A stretch of DNA of 57,500 nucleotides from Mesostigma viride (taxonomy: Eukaryota > Streptophyta > Mesostigmatophyceae > Mesostigmatales > Mesostigmataceae), in assembly GCA_009746045.1 (NCBI GenBank), contig RPFO01000154.1:2018253-2075752 (forward strand), written 5' to 3'. The position numbers were made by a program, and so were the translations under genes. Positions within the stretch are counted from its first letter, which is position 1, and each line of letters opens with the position of its first letter. Positions 24,801-49,949 of this stretch are shown here, one piece after another. The notes beneath the pieces were generated by a model that worked only from the letters and a program-made list of their open reading frames with translations, had not been told where the DNA came from and did not search any database.

Positions 24801-25185
24801 GCCACTGCTGCCCTTGCCACCCATCATGCCTTCCCCTGTTTCTCCTCTGTGTCCTTCATTACCCCTGTTTCTGCTTTGTAACGTTTACTGCCCCTGTTTC
24901 TGCTTTGTTTTCTTTCTTATCCCTGTTTCTCCTTTGTAACGTTTATACCCCTGTTTCTCTGATGTGTCCTTGACTATCCGTATTCCTCCTTTGTGCCCGT
25001 TATCTCTCGCCTGCAGGTACGGCTACATCACCGCGGAGCAGTCGCAGCTGGTCCACCGCGAGGTGGCGGTCCTGTGTGGGGAGCTGCGCCCGCACGCGCT
25101 CCACCTGGTCAACTCGTTCGGCATCCCCAAGCACCTGCTGGGTCCGATCGCGTACGACTGGATCGCGCACAACGCGTACGAGTGA
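9685..25185 (+). CDS. ACX3: Peroxisomal acyl-CoA oxidase, ACX3 type (15 exons, 673 aa)
   Basis: Flavoenzyme of peroxisomal beta-oxidation: it converts acyl-CoA to trans-2-enoyl-CoA and passes electrons to oxygen, making hydrogen peroxide. Exons: 9685-9820, 10025-10176, 11060-11232, 11972-12089, 13279-13386, 13912-14084, 17783-17882, 19037-19111, 20204-20334, 21095-21242, 21608-21727, 22637-22783, 23364-23567, 24275-24342, 25017-25185. All fourteen junctions join in phase at GT-AG sites. The product (673 aa) has nearly the length of plant ACX3 and is collinear with it: FAD-contact block T-E-L-G-H-G-T-N (about 186-193), [11 protein letters not shown] (about 287-297), catalytic-base block F-E-G-D-N with Glu469, and C-terminal G-E-L-R-P-H-A. 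A PTS2-like nonapeptide lies at residues 11-19; the C-terminus (NAYE) is not a PTS1. Preference for medium-chain substrates is inferred from ACX3 only. Introns carry junction echoes (see findings). Confidence 0.92.
10025..10176 (+). CDS. ACX3: Acyl-CoA oxidase exon 2
   Basis: Acceptor GTGCAG; two bases complete the Cys codon begun in exon 1. Encodes F-S-T-D-E-M and L-Y-E-L-F, the start of the oxidase N-terminal domain. Donor GTACGT, phase 0. Confidence 0.88.
10690..10995 (+). repeat. Three decayed copies of the exon 3 acceptor junction (intron 2)
   Basis: Copies of pyrimidine tract plus acceptor plus exon start (GAGCTGCGCGAGAAGAAC) near 10691, 10796 and 10958. Similarity rises toward the real junction at 11060. 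The last copy keeps about 30 matching bases. Confidence 0.75.
11060..11232 (+). CDS. ACX3: Acyl-CoA oxidase exon 3
   Basis: Acceptor CCAACAG. Encodes the helix block ending G-V-H-F-Q-L-W, conserved in ACX3 proteins. Donor GTGGGT splits the Trp codon (phase 2). Three decayed copies of its first 20-40 bases lie in the preceding intron. Confidence 0.92.
11972..12089 (+). CDS. ACX3: Acyl-CoA oxidase exon 4 (FAD block)
   Basis: Acceptor GCCCCCAG. Encodes the R-H-H-A-K-W and [12 protein letters not shown] stretch of the flavin-binding middle domain. Donor GTGCGT, phase 0. Confidence 0.93.
12069..12875 (+). repeat. Copies of the exon 4 donor junction (intron 4)
   Basis: The exon 4 end GCTGGGGCACGGGACCAAC plus GTGCG recurs with changes at about 12174-12206, 12393-12420 and 12845-12873. 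These copies straddle the 24-bp minisatellite. Confidence 0.75.
12455..12790. repeat. 24-bp minisatellite, about 14 copies
   Basis: Near-perfect array of GGGAAGATGATTCCCTGGTG plus AATA in intron 4. Each unit has an internal GGGAA/TTCCC inverted pair and a CTG-GTGAAT donor-like step. Because 24 is a multiple of three, both strands are open through it; these frames are not genes. Confidence 0.95.
13279..13386 (+). CDS. ACX3: Acyl-CoA oxidase exon 5
   Basis: Acceptor CCCCCAG. Encodes V-R-G-I-E-T...F-V-I-T-T-P...K-Y-W-I-G-G-A-A, the beta-domain block before the flavin contact. Donor GTGAGT, phase 0. Confidence 0.92.
13912..14084 (+). CDS. ACX3: Acyl-CoA oxidase exon 6
   Basis: Acceptor TTTGCAG. 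Encodes H-A-N-H-T-V...G-V-H-A-F-I-V...[10 protein letters not shown]. Donor GTGAGA, phase 2. Its last 17 bases plus the donor are the seed of the 42-copy array in the following intron. Confidence 0.93.
14068..17520 (+). repeat. Mixed 89/71-bp array of the exon 6 donor junction (intron 6)
   Basis: The last bases of exon 6 with its donor (GACAACGGGCGCGTGTG then GTGAG) are followed by 42 further copies of GTGTGGACAACGGGCGTGTG plus TGGTGAG. The copies are separated by two spacer types: an 89-bp period (14068 to 16021, and once more at 16873-16961) and a 71-bp period (16021 to 16872, 16962 to 17520). Every unit keeps a GTGAG donor. The periods are not multiples of three, so the array is not coding. 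An AAAGA pentamer tract (17536-17566) follows it. Confidence 0.97.
17783..17882 (+). CDS. ACX3: Acyl-CoA oxidase exon 7
   Basis: Acceptor TGTCCCAG; its first base completes the Trp codon. Encodes [18 protein letters not shown]. Donor GTGCGT, phase 0. A copy of its last 45 bases lies in the next intron. Confidence 0.93.
17990..18038 (+). repeat. Copy of the exon 7 donor junction (intron 7)
   Basis: About 45 bases matching the end of exon 7 (TACAAGAGCGAGT...GACCC..ACGCGGTG) with a donor-like GTGGGT, about 110 bases after the real donor. Nothing else is recognisable in the rest of intron 7 (18039-19036). Confidence 0.85.
19037..19111 (+). CDS. ACX3: Acyl-CoA oxidase exon 8
   Basis: Twenty-five codons, [14 protein letters not shown], collinear with ACX3. 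Acceptor GTGCGCAG, donor GTGAGG, phase 0 on both sides. Confidence 0.92.
19125..19440 (+). repeat. Decayed copies of the exon 8 donor (intron 8)
   Basis: Short copies of CAGTCCAAGGTGAGG with changes near 19131, 19150, 19275, 19366 and 19425, all within 330 bases after the real donor. Individually weak; as a series on the expected side they are suggestive. Confidence 0.5.
19880..20025. repeat. About 27-bp tandem repeat with CTTTCTAGAAAG palindromes
   Basis: Five imperfect units of 'AACAGCCCTACTTTCTAGAAAGTG' type in intron 8, the later ones diverged. Confidence 0.8.
20204..20334 (+). CDS. ACX3: Acyl-CoA oxidase exon 9
   Basis: Acceptor TCTCCAG. Encodes [10 protein letters not shown] and [14 protein letters not shown]. 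Donor GTGAGT, phase 2. Confidence 0.93.
20471..20675. repeat. 12-bp CAGCTGTTGTCG minisatellite
   Basis: About seventeen units of CAGCTGTTGTCG and variants in intron 9. It is open in several frames (Ala/Val-, Cys/Ser- or Leu/Gln-rich readings); these are composition artefacts. Confidence 0.92.
20768..21020 (+). repeat. Three copies of the exon 10 acceptor junction (intron 9)
   Basis: Copies of TACGCGCTCCAATTTGCGGC plus CAACGACCTCAAGG near 20770, 20872 and 20980. The latter two keep 30 or more matching bases. The real exon starts at 21095. Confidence 0.85.
21095..21242 (+). CDS. ACX3: Acyl-CoA oxidase exon 10
   Basis: Acceptor TATTCCAG. Encodes [11 protein letters not shown] and the [11 protein letters not shown] block. 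Donor GTGCGT, phase 0. Copies of its start lie upstream and copies of its end lie downstream. Confidence 0.93.
21275..21352 (+). repeat. Two copies of the exon 10 donor junction (intron 10)
   Basis: GACCACGCTGCAG-GCGGGTG near 21283 and CATGCTCACCACGCTGCAG-GTGGGT near 21328 repeat the real exon end at 21242. Confidence 0.85.
21608..21727 (+). CDS. ACX3: Acyl-CoA oxidase exon 11 (catalytic base)
   Basis: Encodes [11 protein letters not shown] and [11 protein letters not shown]. The Glu of FEGDN (residue 469 of my model) is at the position of the catalytic base in this enzyme family. Donor GTTGGT is weaker than the others. Confidence 0.93.
21795..22015 (+). repeat. Copies of the exon 11 donor junction (intron 11)
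   Basis: GGGCGACAACAACGTGCTCA..CAGCAG-GTGGGTGAC at about 21797-21838 and a shorter copy at 21876-21903, with further CAG/GCAAGT-type fragments to about 22010. Confidence 0.85.
22092..22186. repeat. 20-bp minisatellite, five copies
   Basis: Units of GGGTAGGGGGACATGATGCT in intron 11. Confidence 0.9.
22288..22522 (+). repeat. Copies of the exon 12 acceptor junction (intron 11)
   Basis: GCAG-GTGAGCAAGGC at about 22288-22305 and CTGCAG-GTGGGCAAGTCGCTGCTTGCAGGA at about 22488-22518 mirror the start of exon 12 at 22637. Confidence 0.8.
22637..22783 (+). CDS. ACX3: Acyl-CoA oxidase exon 12
   Basis: Acceptor TGCCGCAG. Encodes V-S-K-A-L-L-Q-D-Y and G-L-G-M-E-H-M-N...R-P-V-L-P. Donor GTACGC, phase 0. 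Confidence 0.92.
22995..23300 (+). repeat. Copies of exon 12 donor and exon 13 acceptor junctions (intron 12)
   Basis: CTGCGCGACTGCCAG-GTACGCCC near 23017 and CTGCGTGACTATG near 23104 copy the end of exon 12. GCAGCTGGGCCCTGTTCCAGC near 23268 copies the acceptor and start of exon 13. Confidence 0.8.
23364..23567 (+). CDS. ACX3: Acyl-CoA oxidase exon 13
   Basis: The longest exon (68 codons), part of the C-terminal helical domain: F-Q-L-A-E-R-D-L-L...[13 protein letters not shown]. Acceptor ACGCACAG, donor GTGGGG. Confidence 0.9.
24275..24342 (+). CDS. ACX3: Acyl-CoA oxidase exon 14
   Basis: Short exon [10 protein letters not shown]...E-D-P-V-F-L. Acceptor CCGCCAG, donor GTCAGT, phase 2, splitting an Arg codon completed by exon 15. 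Confidence 0.9.
24415..24730 (+). repeat. Copies of exon 14 donor and exon 15 start (intron 14)
   Basis: CGTCAACGAGGGCCCCGTCT..CTGCG-GTCAGTGCG at about 24421-24460 copies the end of exon 14 with its unusual GTCAGT donor. GTGGAGCAGTCGCAGGTG near 24707 resembles the start of exon 15. Confidence 0.8.
24770..24965. repeat. Pyrimidine-rich CCCCTGTTTCTGCTTTG repeat
   Basis: About seven loosely spaced units of CCCCTGTTTCT in intron 14, next to the exon 15 acceptor. Confidence 0.75.
25017..25185 (+). CDS. ACX3: Acyl-CoA oxidase exon 15 (C-terminus)
   Basis: Acceptor CCTGCAG. Encodes Y-G-Y-I-T...[10 protein letters not shown]...S-F-G-I-P and ends N-A-Y-E-stop. There is no SKL-type PTS1. Confidence 0.93.
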
Positions 25186-26858
25186 ATGGGACGAGGAGCG
25201 ATGGTGGGAAGGAAGCGCAGCTCGTGCCAGTGAACCAGGGGAGGGTGACGGGAGCCAGAGCACAGCGCGTGCTGCTGAGGGGTATGGATGAGAGGGTGCG
25301 GACGCACGACGCGTACAAAAAGGGAGTTCGGCGATCAAGACGGGACATAGCTGTTTAGCCTTACACCCCCAAGCCTGAACCCTACACCCCGGACCCTACA
25401 CCCTACACAGTTCGAGCAATGGAAGTGGGGCATCGCGCGTACCGAGTGAAGAAGGGGAGGGGTGGCAGCAGAGGGAGGCACCGCGCCTGTGGGCGAGGGG
25501 ATAGCAGCGTGATCCGCACGACTGGATCGCGAACAACACGTGCGAGGGATCGGGGGATACGGAGAGGTGGGGGGAGGGAGAAGGACAAGGGCGGCGGGCG
25601 CACCGGAAAATTGTCCTGGCGGATTATAGAGAAGCTAGCGCTGGTGTTCCAACCACCACTCCCAATCATGTTGCAGCACACCAGGTGGCTGACCTGTTTT
25701 CCCTTTTCTCTGGCTCGCACCACATTTCTCGTCACGAGCTTGGTAGGGGTTACATACATGATACAACCAGCGCAGGCCTGGCTAGTGGGCCGTACATTGT
25801 TCTAGCACGAGTACTTCCGTGACATTTTGCACGGCACACAACTACTTGTTCACCCGTGGCCGTAGGGCCTGGGCATGTCTGCCCCATCGTGTTCAACGGG
25901 CGGTCAGTGGGTGCTGTGGACAGCGGAGTATATCAGCCTCCCACCTTCCTGTTGCAGCCGCAAAAGAAGGTTGCTAATTTTAGGTTTTTGCTTTTCGTGC
26001 CACCATGCGTTGCGCTGGGGCTGGAGGAAGTGCTGTGTGGTGAGGCAATAGGACATCAGCTTTTCTTCAGGGCATCAGCTTTTCTTTTGCTGAGGTGGGA
26101 CAAGCCAATATGTATGGAACATTACAGCAGTGGCTAGGGGTTCGCATCCCACCTTGGCAGCTGCCATTTGTTGGTTGTTATTGCCCAAGCCACCTGCTGT
26201 TACATAAGAATTTATAAGGGGCAGAGCAGTGAGTAATCATCTGGCACAAGGCATGTCCCTGCTCATGCTTCCAGATTTCTAAGTTTCTCGTATGCATCAG
26301 TGAGCGCAAGGTGCCCCCACCCCTGTGTTGGGGGCACGCTTTTATTAGCCTTTTCGGCAAACTGACTTTCCTCCAGATCTAGGGTGGAAAATTAGTAGGT
26401 AGAAGCCGACTATTGTGCAAACATCAGGGCTGGCGCCCTTTGCATATCTAGCTGTTGAGCAATGCTCACAATCCTGTGTTTCGAAGGACTTGTACTTGAC
26501 ACTTCCTTGCGACACAATTTCGTTATATGACACCATTTATAACTGAATTGTGATTGCAGCACTGGACATTAGTAAATTAAATTAGTCGGTAGAGGCGGGC
26601 GGCCTCACCAACTGAACTTAGGTAGTAATAGACGTGGGTTAGGTAGAGGAGGTAGAGAACAGAGCCGCAACACAAACATGTTATTTCATGCCCCCAATGA
26701 TCATTGCTGAGCATAGTGGAAATGAATATAGGTTTATATTAGCATGTGTTAGTTTTAGGGTGGTTTTGTGGCACACTTCCCCACAACAGCGGCGAAAATC
26801 GTATGTGGAAGGGTGGGGGCGGCGGGACGGGAGGTGGCTAAAACCGCGGGCGCGCTGA
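25186..26858 (+). other. 3' flank of the oxidase gene, nothing else recognised
   Basis: No protein is recognisable. A copy of the last exon's end (TCCGCACGACTGGATCGCGA..) lies at about 25511-25548, after the stop codon. CCTACACCC words cluster at 25366-25408. A strong hairpin (GTGCCCCCAC / GTTGGGGGCAC) lies at about 26310-26338. The 3' end of the transcript is not defined. Confidence 0.45.
26310..26338. other. GC-rich hairpin
   Basis: GTGCCCCCACCCCTGTGTTG followed by GGGGCAC forms a stem of about nine pairs with a short loop, 1.1 kb downstream of the oxidase stop. No function is assigned. Confidence 0.5.
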
Positions 26859-27353
26859 ACCGTTGCGTGCAGGGGTGGCCAAGAAACCGCGGCAGTTACA
26901 AAAGGCGCCATGACGGCGCGCACTGGACTCGTCAGCCTGGATCAGTTGCCATTCAACAAGTGCTTCAAGGCCACCAAGAGGAGGGGTGACATTGAGCCAA
27001 GCTAACTAGGGGCCGGATCCTGCAGCCGCCGGTCCAGAATGTCTGGCCCCTATTTCCATACTAGGGGCCCGTGCAGCTACCGGCACCAATTCTAGCTAGC
27101 CCCCATCTTTTCGGTCCCTATAGGGGAGATTCCAGGGGCCGAATTTTAATGCAGCCGCCAGCCCTAGATTTCGGGCCCCCATATTGTACAGCAGGCACGG
27201 CATGCCGCATCATGCCACGTGGCGTCCCATCTTGCCATGCCCTGGATGCCAGCTCTGTACGGGCCTACGGATGCCTACACAAGAAACTGTGTCGGCATCC
27301 GTCCTCACGCCGCGCCGCGCTATACTGTCATGCAGTCTCATGCAGATGTCTTG

Positions 27354-27408
27354 CCCAGTTCAGTTCAGTTCAGTTCAGTTTAGTTGGAATCCCACGCCGG
27401 TCATATCC
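27354..27408 (+). repeat. CAGTT pentamer tail plus dispersed repeat end
   Basis: (CAGTT)5 next to GGAATCCCACGCCGGTCAT; its inverted partner is at 8771-8812. Probably a retroelement terminus. Confidence 0.7.
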
Positions 27409-27477
27409 AACAGAGAAAACCTCTATCTATACACTTATGAGCTTGCATTCATGGAGAATCTCAAATGTTGCCTCAAA

Positions 27478-28041
27478 CGATGATGTTCTCATCAGGCGTT
27501 TTATCCATACATGTCGATACATTGATGATGTCATCGCTTTCGACAACCCTGATTTCGCAACCCATTTGTATATCACCGCTGGTCTGCCTGGCATAGATCT
27601 ACCTGCAAGCCGGCGTCCCTCACATTAAAGCTCACGTCGGAGGATACTCATTGCAATTACCTCGATCTTAACATTACCCATAACAAGAAGGGCTGGCGTA
27701 CGGCTGTCTATGATAAGCGCAAGGATCCTAAATACCAGCAAATTCCTTTTATTCGTTACCCCGATATTCACAGTCTCCTTTCCCACACAGCAAAATATGG
27801 TGTTGTTCTTTCTCAGTTACATCGTTTTTCCCGTCTTTGTTCTTATCGTGTTGATTTCATCACGACTCTTGTTGAACTCTTGCAGCGTTTATTGGTCAAA
27901 GACTATGACCGAGCCATTATGCTCCGACAAGTCCGATGTTTTTTGCAACGTCACCCACATCTGTTCGGTGCTGCCCCTTGGCACAAGCTCTACAAACAGG
28001 TCGTGGACCGGCTGGATCGCATAGTATCTCCGCACATCTGA
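27478..28041 (+). pseudogene. Penelope-like element reverse transcriptase fragment
   Basis: One frame gives R-Y-I-D-D-V-I-A-F-D-N-P-D-F (RT catalytic Y-x-D-D motif) around 27511-27560. After a frame break near 27610-27628 a second frame gives Y-L-D-L-N-I, then V-Y-D-K-R-K-D, then Y-G-V-V-L-S-Q-L-H-R-F-S-R-L-C-S (27650-27850), ending at a stop at 28039. That order of motifs is typical of Penelope-like RTs found widely in animals and protists. The N-terminal RT motifs and a GIY-YIG endonuclease are not visible, so it is a truncated relic. Confidence 0.75.
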
Positions 28042-28470
28042 ACCCTGTGATGCCAGATCTCCTTTGCGGCCGTTCCGAGCTTGGCACTGAATTCGTTGTC
28101 CACATCGTCGCGTCGCTGCCGCAACACGATGTTTTCTGGCATCCGCGGTCCGCGGGCTTTTGGTTCCCGCCGCACATTTGAAAGTGCTGTCCTCCGGCTT
28201 TTTGCCTTTGCACCGTGTGCAGTTCTTGGACGTTTGGAATCATGGCATGGCTAACGTGATGACTGACTAGCTAGACCTTTTCAGTGGTTTTCCATTTGCG
28301 GGTATTTCCTCGTAAATGGTGGGAGAGCGATCGCAGCAATGGTGCTCACCACTAGACACTCCCGGCCAGTTAGGCTAGAAACACACGCCCTGATCAAGCA
28401 TGCTGTTTCCGGCCCCACCGTCTAGGTCATCTAGTCGCTCCACACGTAAGCCAGCCATAATTTCAATGCA

Positions 28471-28611
28471 CAAGGATACACATTTCCATCACCATTCATC
28501 TTCATCATCCTGAACGACTCGAAAACGCGGAAAAGATAACGGCAGGCTCGAGCTACCATGGTCCGGATTCTCCCGATTTCTGGCCTGCGCTGGTTGTCTC
28601 TTTGATAGTGT
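28471..28611 (+). repeat. Dispersed repeat, copy 1
   Basis: About 140 bases, roughly three-quarters similar by eye to 47219-47361 (shared words ACACATTTCCA, CATCATCCTGAACG, GCTGGTTGTCTC). It lies within the 26979-29024 element. Confidence 0.8.
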
Positions 28612-29263
28612 AGCGACGTAAGTAGATCGGATGGTACTAGGGTACTGTGATATTTTTTGCCCAGTAATTGCCTGTCGCCGGAGAGGCATATATTTGGATT
28701 TTGGAATACATAAACGTACACCTATTTACCTGGAAAAATTGCCTGTCGCCGGAGAGGCATGCCGGCATCAAGCCAAGTGGCGCCTCATCAAGCCACGTGG
28801 CGCCTCATCTTGCCACGTGGTGCCGCATCTTGCCACGTGGTGCCGCAGCTCGGCCACGTAGCGCTGCGCTATTGGGGGCCAGTAATACGGGGCCACCGCC
28901 GCCGACCCTCGTTTTACTCGCCAGCCCCTATTTCAATTCAGGGGCCGGCGCTTACCGCAGCAGTCAGGCCCTGGGACGGGCCCCTAGTATCCAGGAAATT
29001 TTGCCTGGAGATGTCACCCCTCCTCCACCAAGTCCGACGAAATCTACCAGTTCGTACTTGTCCCCGAGATTTGGTCAGATTTGGTCCAAAGCGATGAATT
29101 TTTCATATCTCGGACCATCGTGTCCGTAGATGGACATGAAATAGAGACGTTACGGAATCTACACCCTACACGTGCCCCGATTGCGTCGGGGGTTCAGTTT
29201 CCAGTGAGGCGGGGAAGTTGCTTTTTGAACCAGATTGCAGTGCAGGTTGCTGTCCGCGTGTAA

Positions 29264-29925
29264 AGTTCAGTGATCCGCTTGAATGATAACCGCCTGGCGG
29301 AAATAAAAAAGGGAGAATCCACCATCCTCTGGAGCAGTCCGGAGCCATGATTGAATCTTCAGGCTGCCATTTTAGTAGAGGTTGTCTCACGGAACCAGAG
29401 TGGGCCAGACAATACAGATTCCGATCTAGAAAGTGTCCAGGCGGACAAAGAAGCAGGCTGCCGGCAGATATTCTTGTCCCACTCGTGTCCAGTGACCTCC
29501 AGTGACACAACGACAGGCGAGCCTTGTTGTTGTTCAAGTTGTTGTTGTGTCCCACGCCGCCCAGGGGCGAGCCGTGTATGCAGGCTACGGACCTGCTACG
29601 GACCTGCTTGGAGTACCGCGCCACTAGGCTCGGGTGAGTCTGGATGCGCATCCAGACTCATGAGTCTGGAAAAATACCTCCACACAAGCTACACATCCAC
29701 TCATTCTAGTGTTGGCGTGCATTCATGGCTTCGTTGACCGCGAGCTCATAAAAACATCGTTCTGTTTGTAACCAGGTGAGGGTTGTTGTTGTTGTCGTCG
29801 TCGTCGTCGTCGTCGTCGTTGTTTTTGTTTTTGTTTTTGTTGTTGCCTACGCCGTAGGTGAGGGTTAAAAAACCCTAATAAACGAGCAACCTGAACCATT
29901 TTACTCTCGCGCTCAGTGGGTGAAA
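29264..29925 (+). other. 5' flank of the mosaic-protein gene
   Basis: Holds a triplet tract (TTG/TCG, 29785-29850) flanked by two copies of AGGTGAGGGTT (29774, 29857), and a GGGTTAAAAAACCC hairpin at about 29863. No gene or promoter element is claimed. Confidence 0.4.
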
Positions 29926-47730
<17,805 letters not shown>

Positions 47731-48472
47731 TTGTAACAAGCAAAAATGATTTGTTGTTACATCCTTTGTTTTGTGAACGTTTGGCTTTTATTTGAGGACT
47801 TTTGGATCAGTATTGAGAAAGTTGTGAGATTTCCAAGACGGTGGTACTTGAAACTTGTACTTTGTCAACCGACTGTTAGAAGCCCTCATTGGTCGTGGCC
47901 TGATCCACTTGGGGTTGTAGTTTGTTGGTCGGTACTACCAAGTCGTAAATGCTCCTTTGGGACTTAAGTGCTTACTACAGATTCAGAATCTCATGTCTGG
48001 ATTCTGCCAGGCTGGTTGTGGTGTTATTCTGTTTTGTGTGACTAGGATGGATACGAAGATCTTGTTTAGAATTCCATGATTCTGATTGGTTCTTTTCTGG
48101 CTAAGGTTCTGGCTAAGGTTGAGGCATGCATGCTCGACAAGCACATCGATATCAAGGACGTGGGGTCGCCATTGTTGACACGTTGGTTTTGATCCATCAT
48201 GGTATAATAAAGCTTGTCTTTGTTGTCCATTTATAAGAGCCCTTTGATACTAGACTACCTTCAGTTCCACAGAGGTCGTCTAGGCACAAGCTTGTCTTTG
48301 TGTCTACAAGGGGTGTGGTTCCCTAAATCAGGTGCTGTGGAATCTCCATCTCAACGTTGCTCGGATACTTGAAGATCTGTGACTCAAGAAACCTTAACCC
48401 AGGTAAAAGATCTTTCATATTTAGACTATAGATGATGCTGATGATCATTTTTGTCGTTACACTAGTTTACGT
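47731..48472 (+). other. 3' flank of the mosaic gene
   Basis: TGTAA at 47732-47736 just after the stop and AATAAA at 48206-48211 are possible polyadenylation words. No gene is recognised. Confidence 0.45.
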
Positions 48473-49130
48473 TAAGGGGAGGGGACATGCCTAAAGGGCA
48501 CTTTTCTGGAAACCATACCTGTGCATGTGCTAAAAATCCAATGATGATTGGGGACCATAAATATGATTTTAAAAACATTTCCAACCACTTGGGGGGGGTA
48601 CTACCATACGCAGATTACGTGCTAAAAATAGAAAAAGACGCTATTTTAGTCACATTTTTCCTAGGGCAGTGGGCAAGCATATTAAGTAAGTAAGTAAGTA
48701 CTTGCGTGTCATGCGCAAAGGCATGCCACGGAGTACTATTAATTAATTAATTAATTAAACTCGTGCTCCCGTTGGGGAGTCACGGAGCACCGAAGTGCTT
48801 TTAATCCCTGTGTGTGCACTACAGGAGAAAGGGCAGAGACCCCCAGTCTCCTTCATGCCAAAGGCATGCCCCAGCTGCATTCGGGCGCGCTAGCTAAACG
48901 GACACGCTAACGATCCGGCAGTCTGTGGGTGCAATAAGACCCAGACACGGAGTACTATGCTAATCTCATTAGAAAAAAAATTACACAAAAGTTTAAACAA
49001 ATATCATTGCAAGCATATTGGCAAATCAGAAAATCAGAATATTGGGACCAAATCGATCATATATTCCCGTATAGTTCCCCCACTTTTGAGAAATTCTGCC
49101 TTATCAATTGGGACCAAGAAATAACAATGT
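48473..49130 (+). repeat. Direct repeat copy 1, interrupted by a SINE-like insertion
   Basis: 48473-48683 and 49009-49130 together match 49228-49525 (shared words AGGGGAGGGGACA, GGGCACTTTTCTGG, AGTTCCCCCACTTTTGAG). The interruption is the 48684-49008 insertion. Confidence 0.88.
48684..49008. mobile_element. 325-bp SINE-like insertion with 11-bp target duplication
   Basis: Flanked by GCAAGCATATT (48673-48683, 49009-49019). The second repeat copy (about 49439-49449) has the empty site. The left end has AAGT and TTAA simple tracts, which on the minus strand would be the tail. The minus strand near 48925-48880 has a GTTAGCGTGTCCGTTTAGCT-like stretch resembling part of a tRNA. tRNA origin is tentative. 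Confidence 0.65.
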
Positions 49131-49227
49131 TTACTCGAGTTGATGGATCGTTTTTGTTGTATTCACCTTTGCCCGGACTTACAGACTTTTTTTTTGCAAA
49201 CTTATAGCCCGACGCGGGGCCCGAGAT

Positions 49228-49525
49228 TAATAAGGGGAGGGGACACCCCTAAAGGGCACTTTTCTGGAAACCATACCTATGCATGTGCTAAAAATCCAAT
49301 GATGATTGGGGACCATAAATATGATTTAAAAAAAAATTTCCAGCCACTTGGGGGTGGTACTAGCCCCCACCATACACCGGTTACGCGCTAAAAATAGAAA
49401 AAGACGCTATTTTAGTCACATTTTTCCTAGGACAATGGGCAAACATATTGGGACCAAATCATATATTCCCGCATAGTTCCCCCACTTTTGAGAAAGTCTG
49501 CCTAATTGGGACCAAGAAATAAGCA
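49228..49525 (+). repeat. Direct repeat copy 2 (uninterrupted)
   Basis: Second copy of the repeat at 48473, without the SINE-like insert. Family unknown; not called as LTRs. Confidence 0.85.
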
Positions 49526-49949
49526 TGGATGCACCAGTTATTAATTTTCCCGCAAAAAGGGTCTTTTTTTAATGAAAAAAAAAATAAATCAAATCATAAA
49601 CACTTCAAATGTTGCCATACCATATATTCCCAAATACTAGAGAGGGGGGGACATGCAGCCCCAAAATTTCAGGTCATTCTGACCACCACAGCTCCAGTTA
49701 TTAACGTTCTTAGGTTGCCACGTGGCAGCGCCAGACACTAGGAAAAAGTATCGTACCTTGAAATTAAATAAGAGACATATTTCTATCCAGATATATTTTT
49801 GGACGCGAGTTTCGATTGGCGTTATCTTGTAGCATTGGACGACAACATGTCAAGCCGTTCAATTCATTTCGACTTTTACATTTTCACATAGTTGTCAAAA
49901 AAGGATCAATTATATACCCGACTTCTTGAGGCATTTAAGCGCGCCATTC
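49526..49949. other. AT-rich spacer, nothing recognised
   Basis: Contains long A runs (49573-49590) and no recognisable protein or RNA gene. Confidence 0.4.

Larger units (their letters stand above)
26979..29024. mobile_element. 2.05-kb DNA element with 8-bp target duplication
   Basis: The ends AGGAGGGGTGACAT (26979-26992) and ATGTCACCCCTCCT (29011-29024) are inverted copies, flanked on both sides by CCACCAAG (26971-26978, 29025-29032). Further inverted ACTAGGGGCC / GGCCCCTAG copies lie subterminally (about 27004, 27059 and 28978). An 8-bp duplication fits hAT-like or related superfamilies. No transposase of its own is seen; a Penelope-like RT relic sits inside. Confidence 0.75.
26859..29263 (+). 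pseudogene. Open reading frame split by a transposon
   Basis: The frame from 26859 (after a stop at 26856) through K-C-F-K-A-T-K at 26978 continues, once the 26979-29024 element and one copy of its 8-bp target duplication are removed, at 29033 (S-D-E-I-Y-Q-F-V-L-V-P-E-I-W) and stays open to the stop at 29261-29263. That gives about 117 codons. An ATG lies at 26910. I do not recognise the protein. Start and upstream exons are unknown. The element is not a GT-AG intron in this frame, so the gene is probably broken here. Confidence 0.5.

Noticed and set aside
25856-26137. 93-codon frame downstream of the oxidase gene
   Set aside because: No recognisable motif, and its length is unremarkable for this composition.
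26979-29032. The 8-bp-duplication element as a spliced 'introner'
   Set aside because: The element does not start with GT. The nearest GT (26986) with the AG at 29032 would add seven bases and shift the frame.
48473-49525. LTR pair of a small retrotransposon
   Set aside because: The two copies lack TG...CA ends, a primer-binding site and any gag/pol between them; the interval holds mainly a SINE-like insert.
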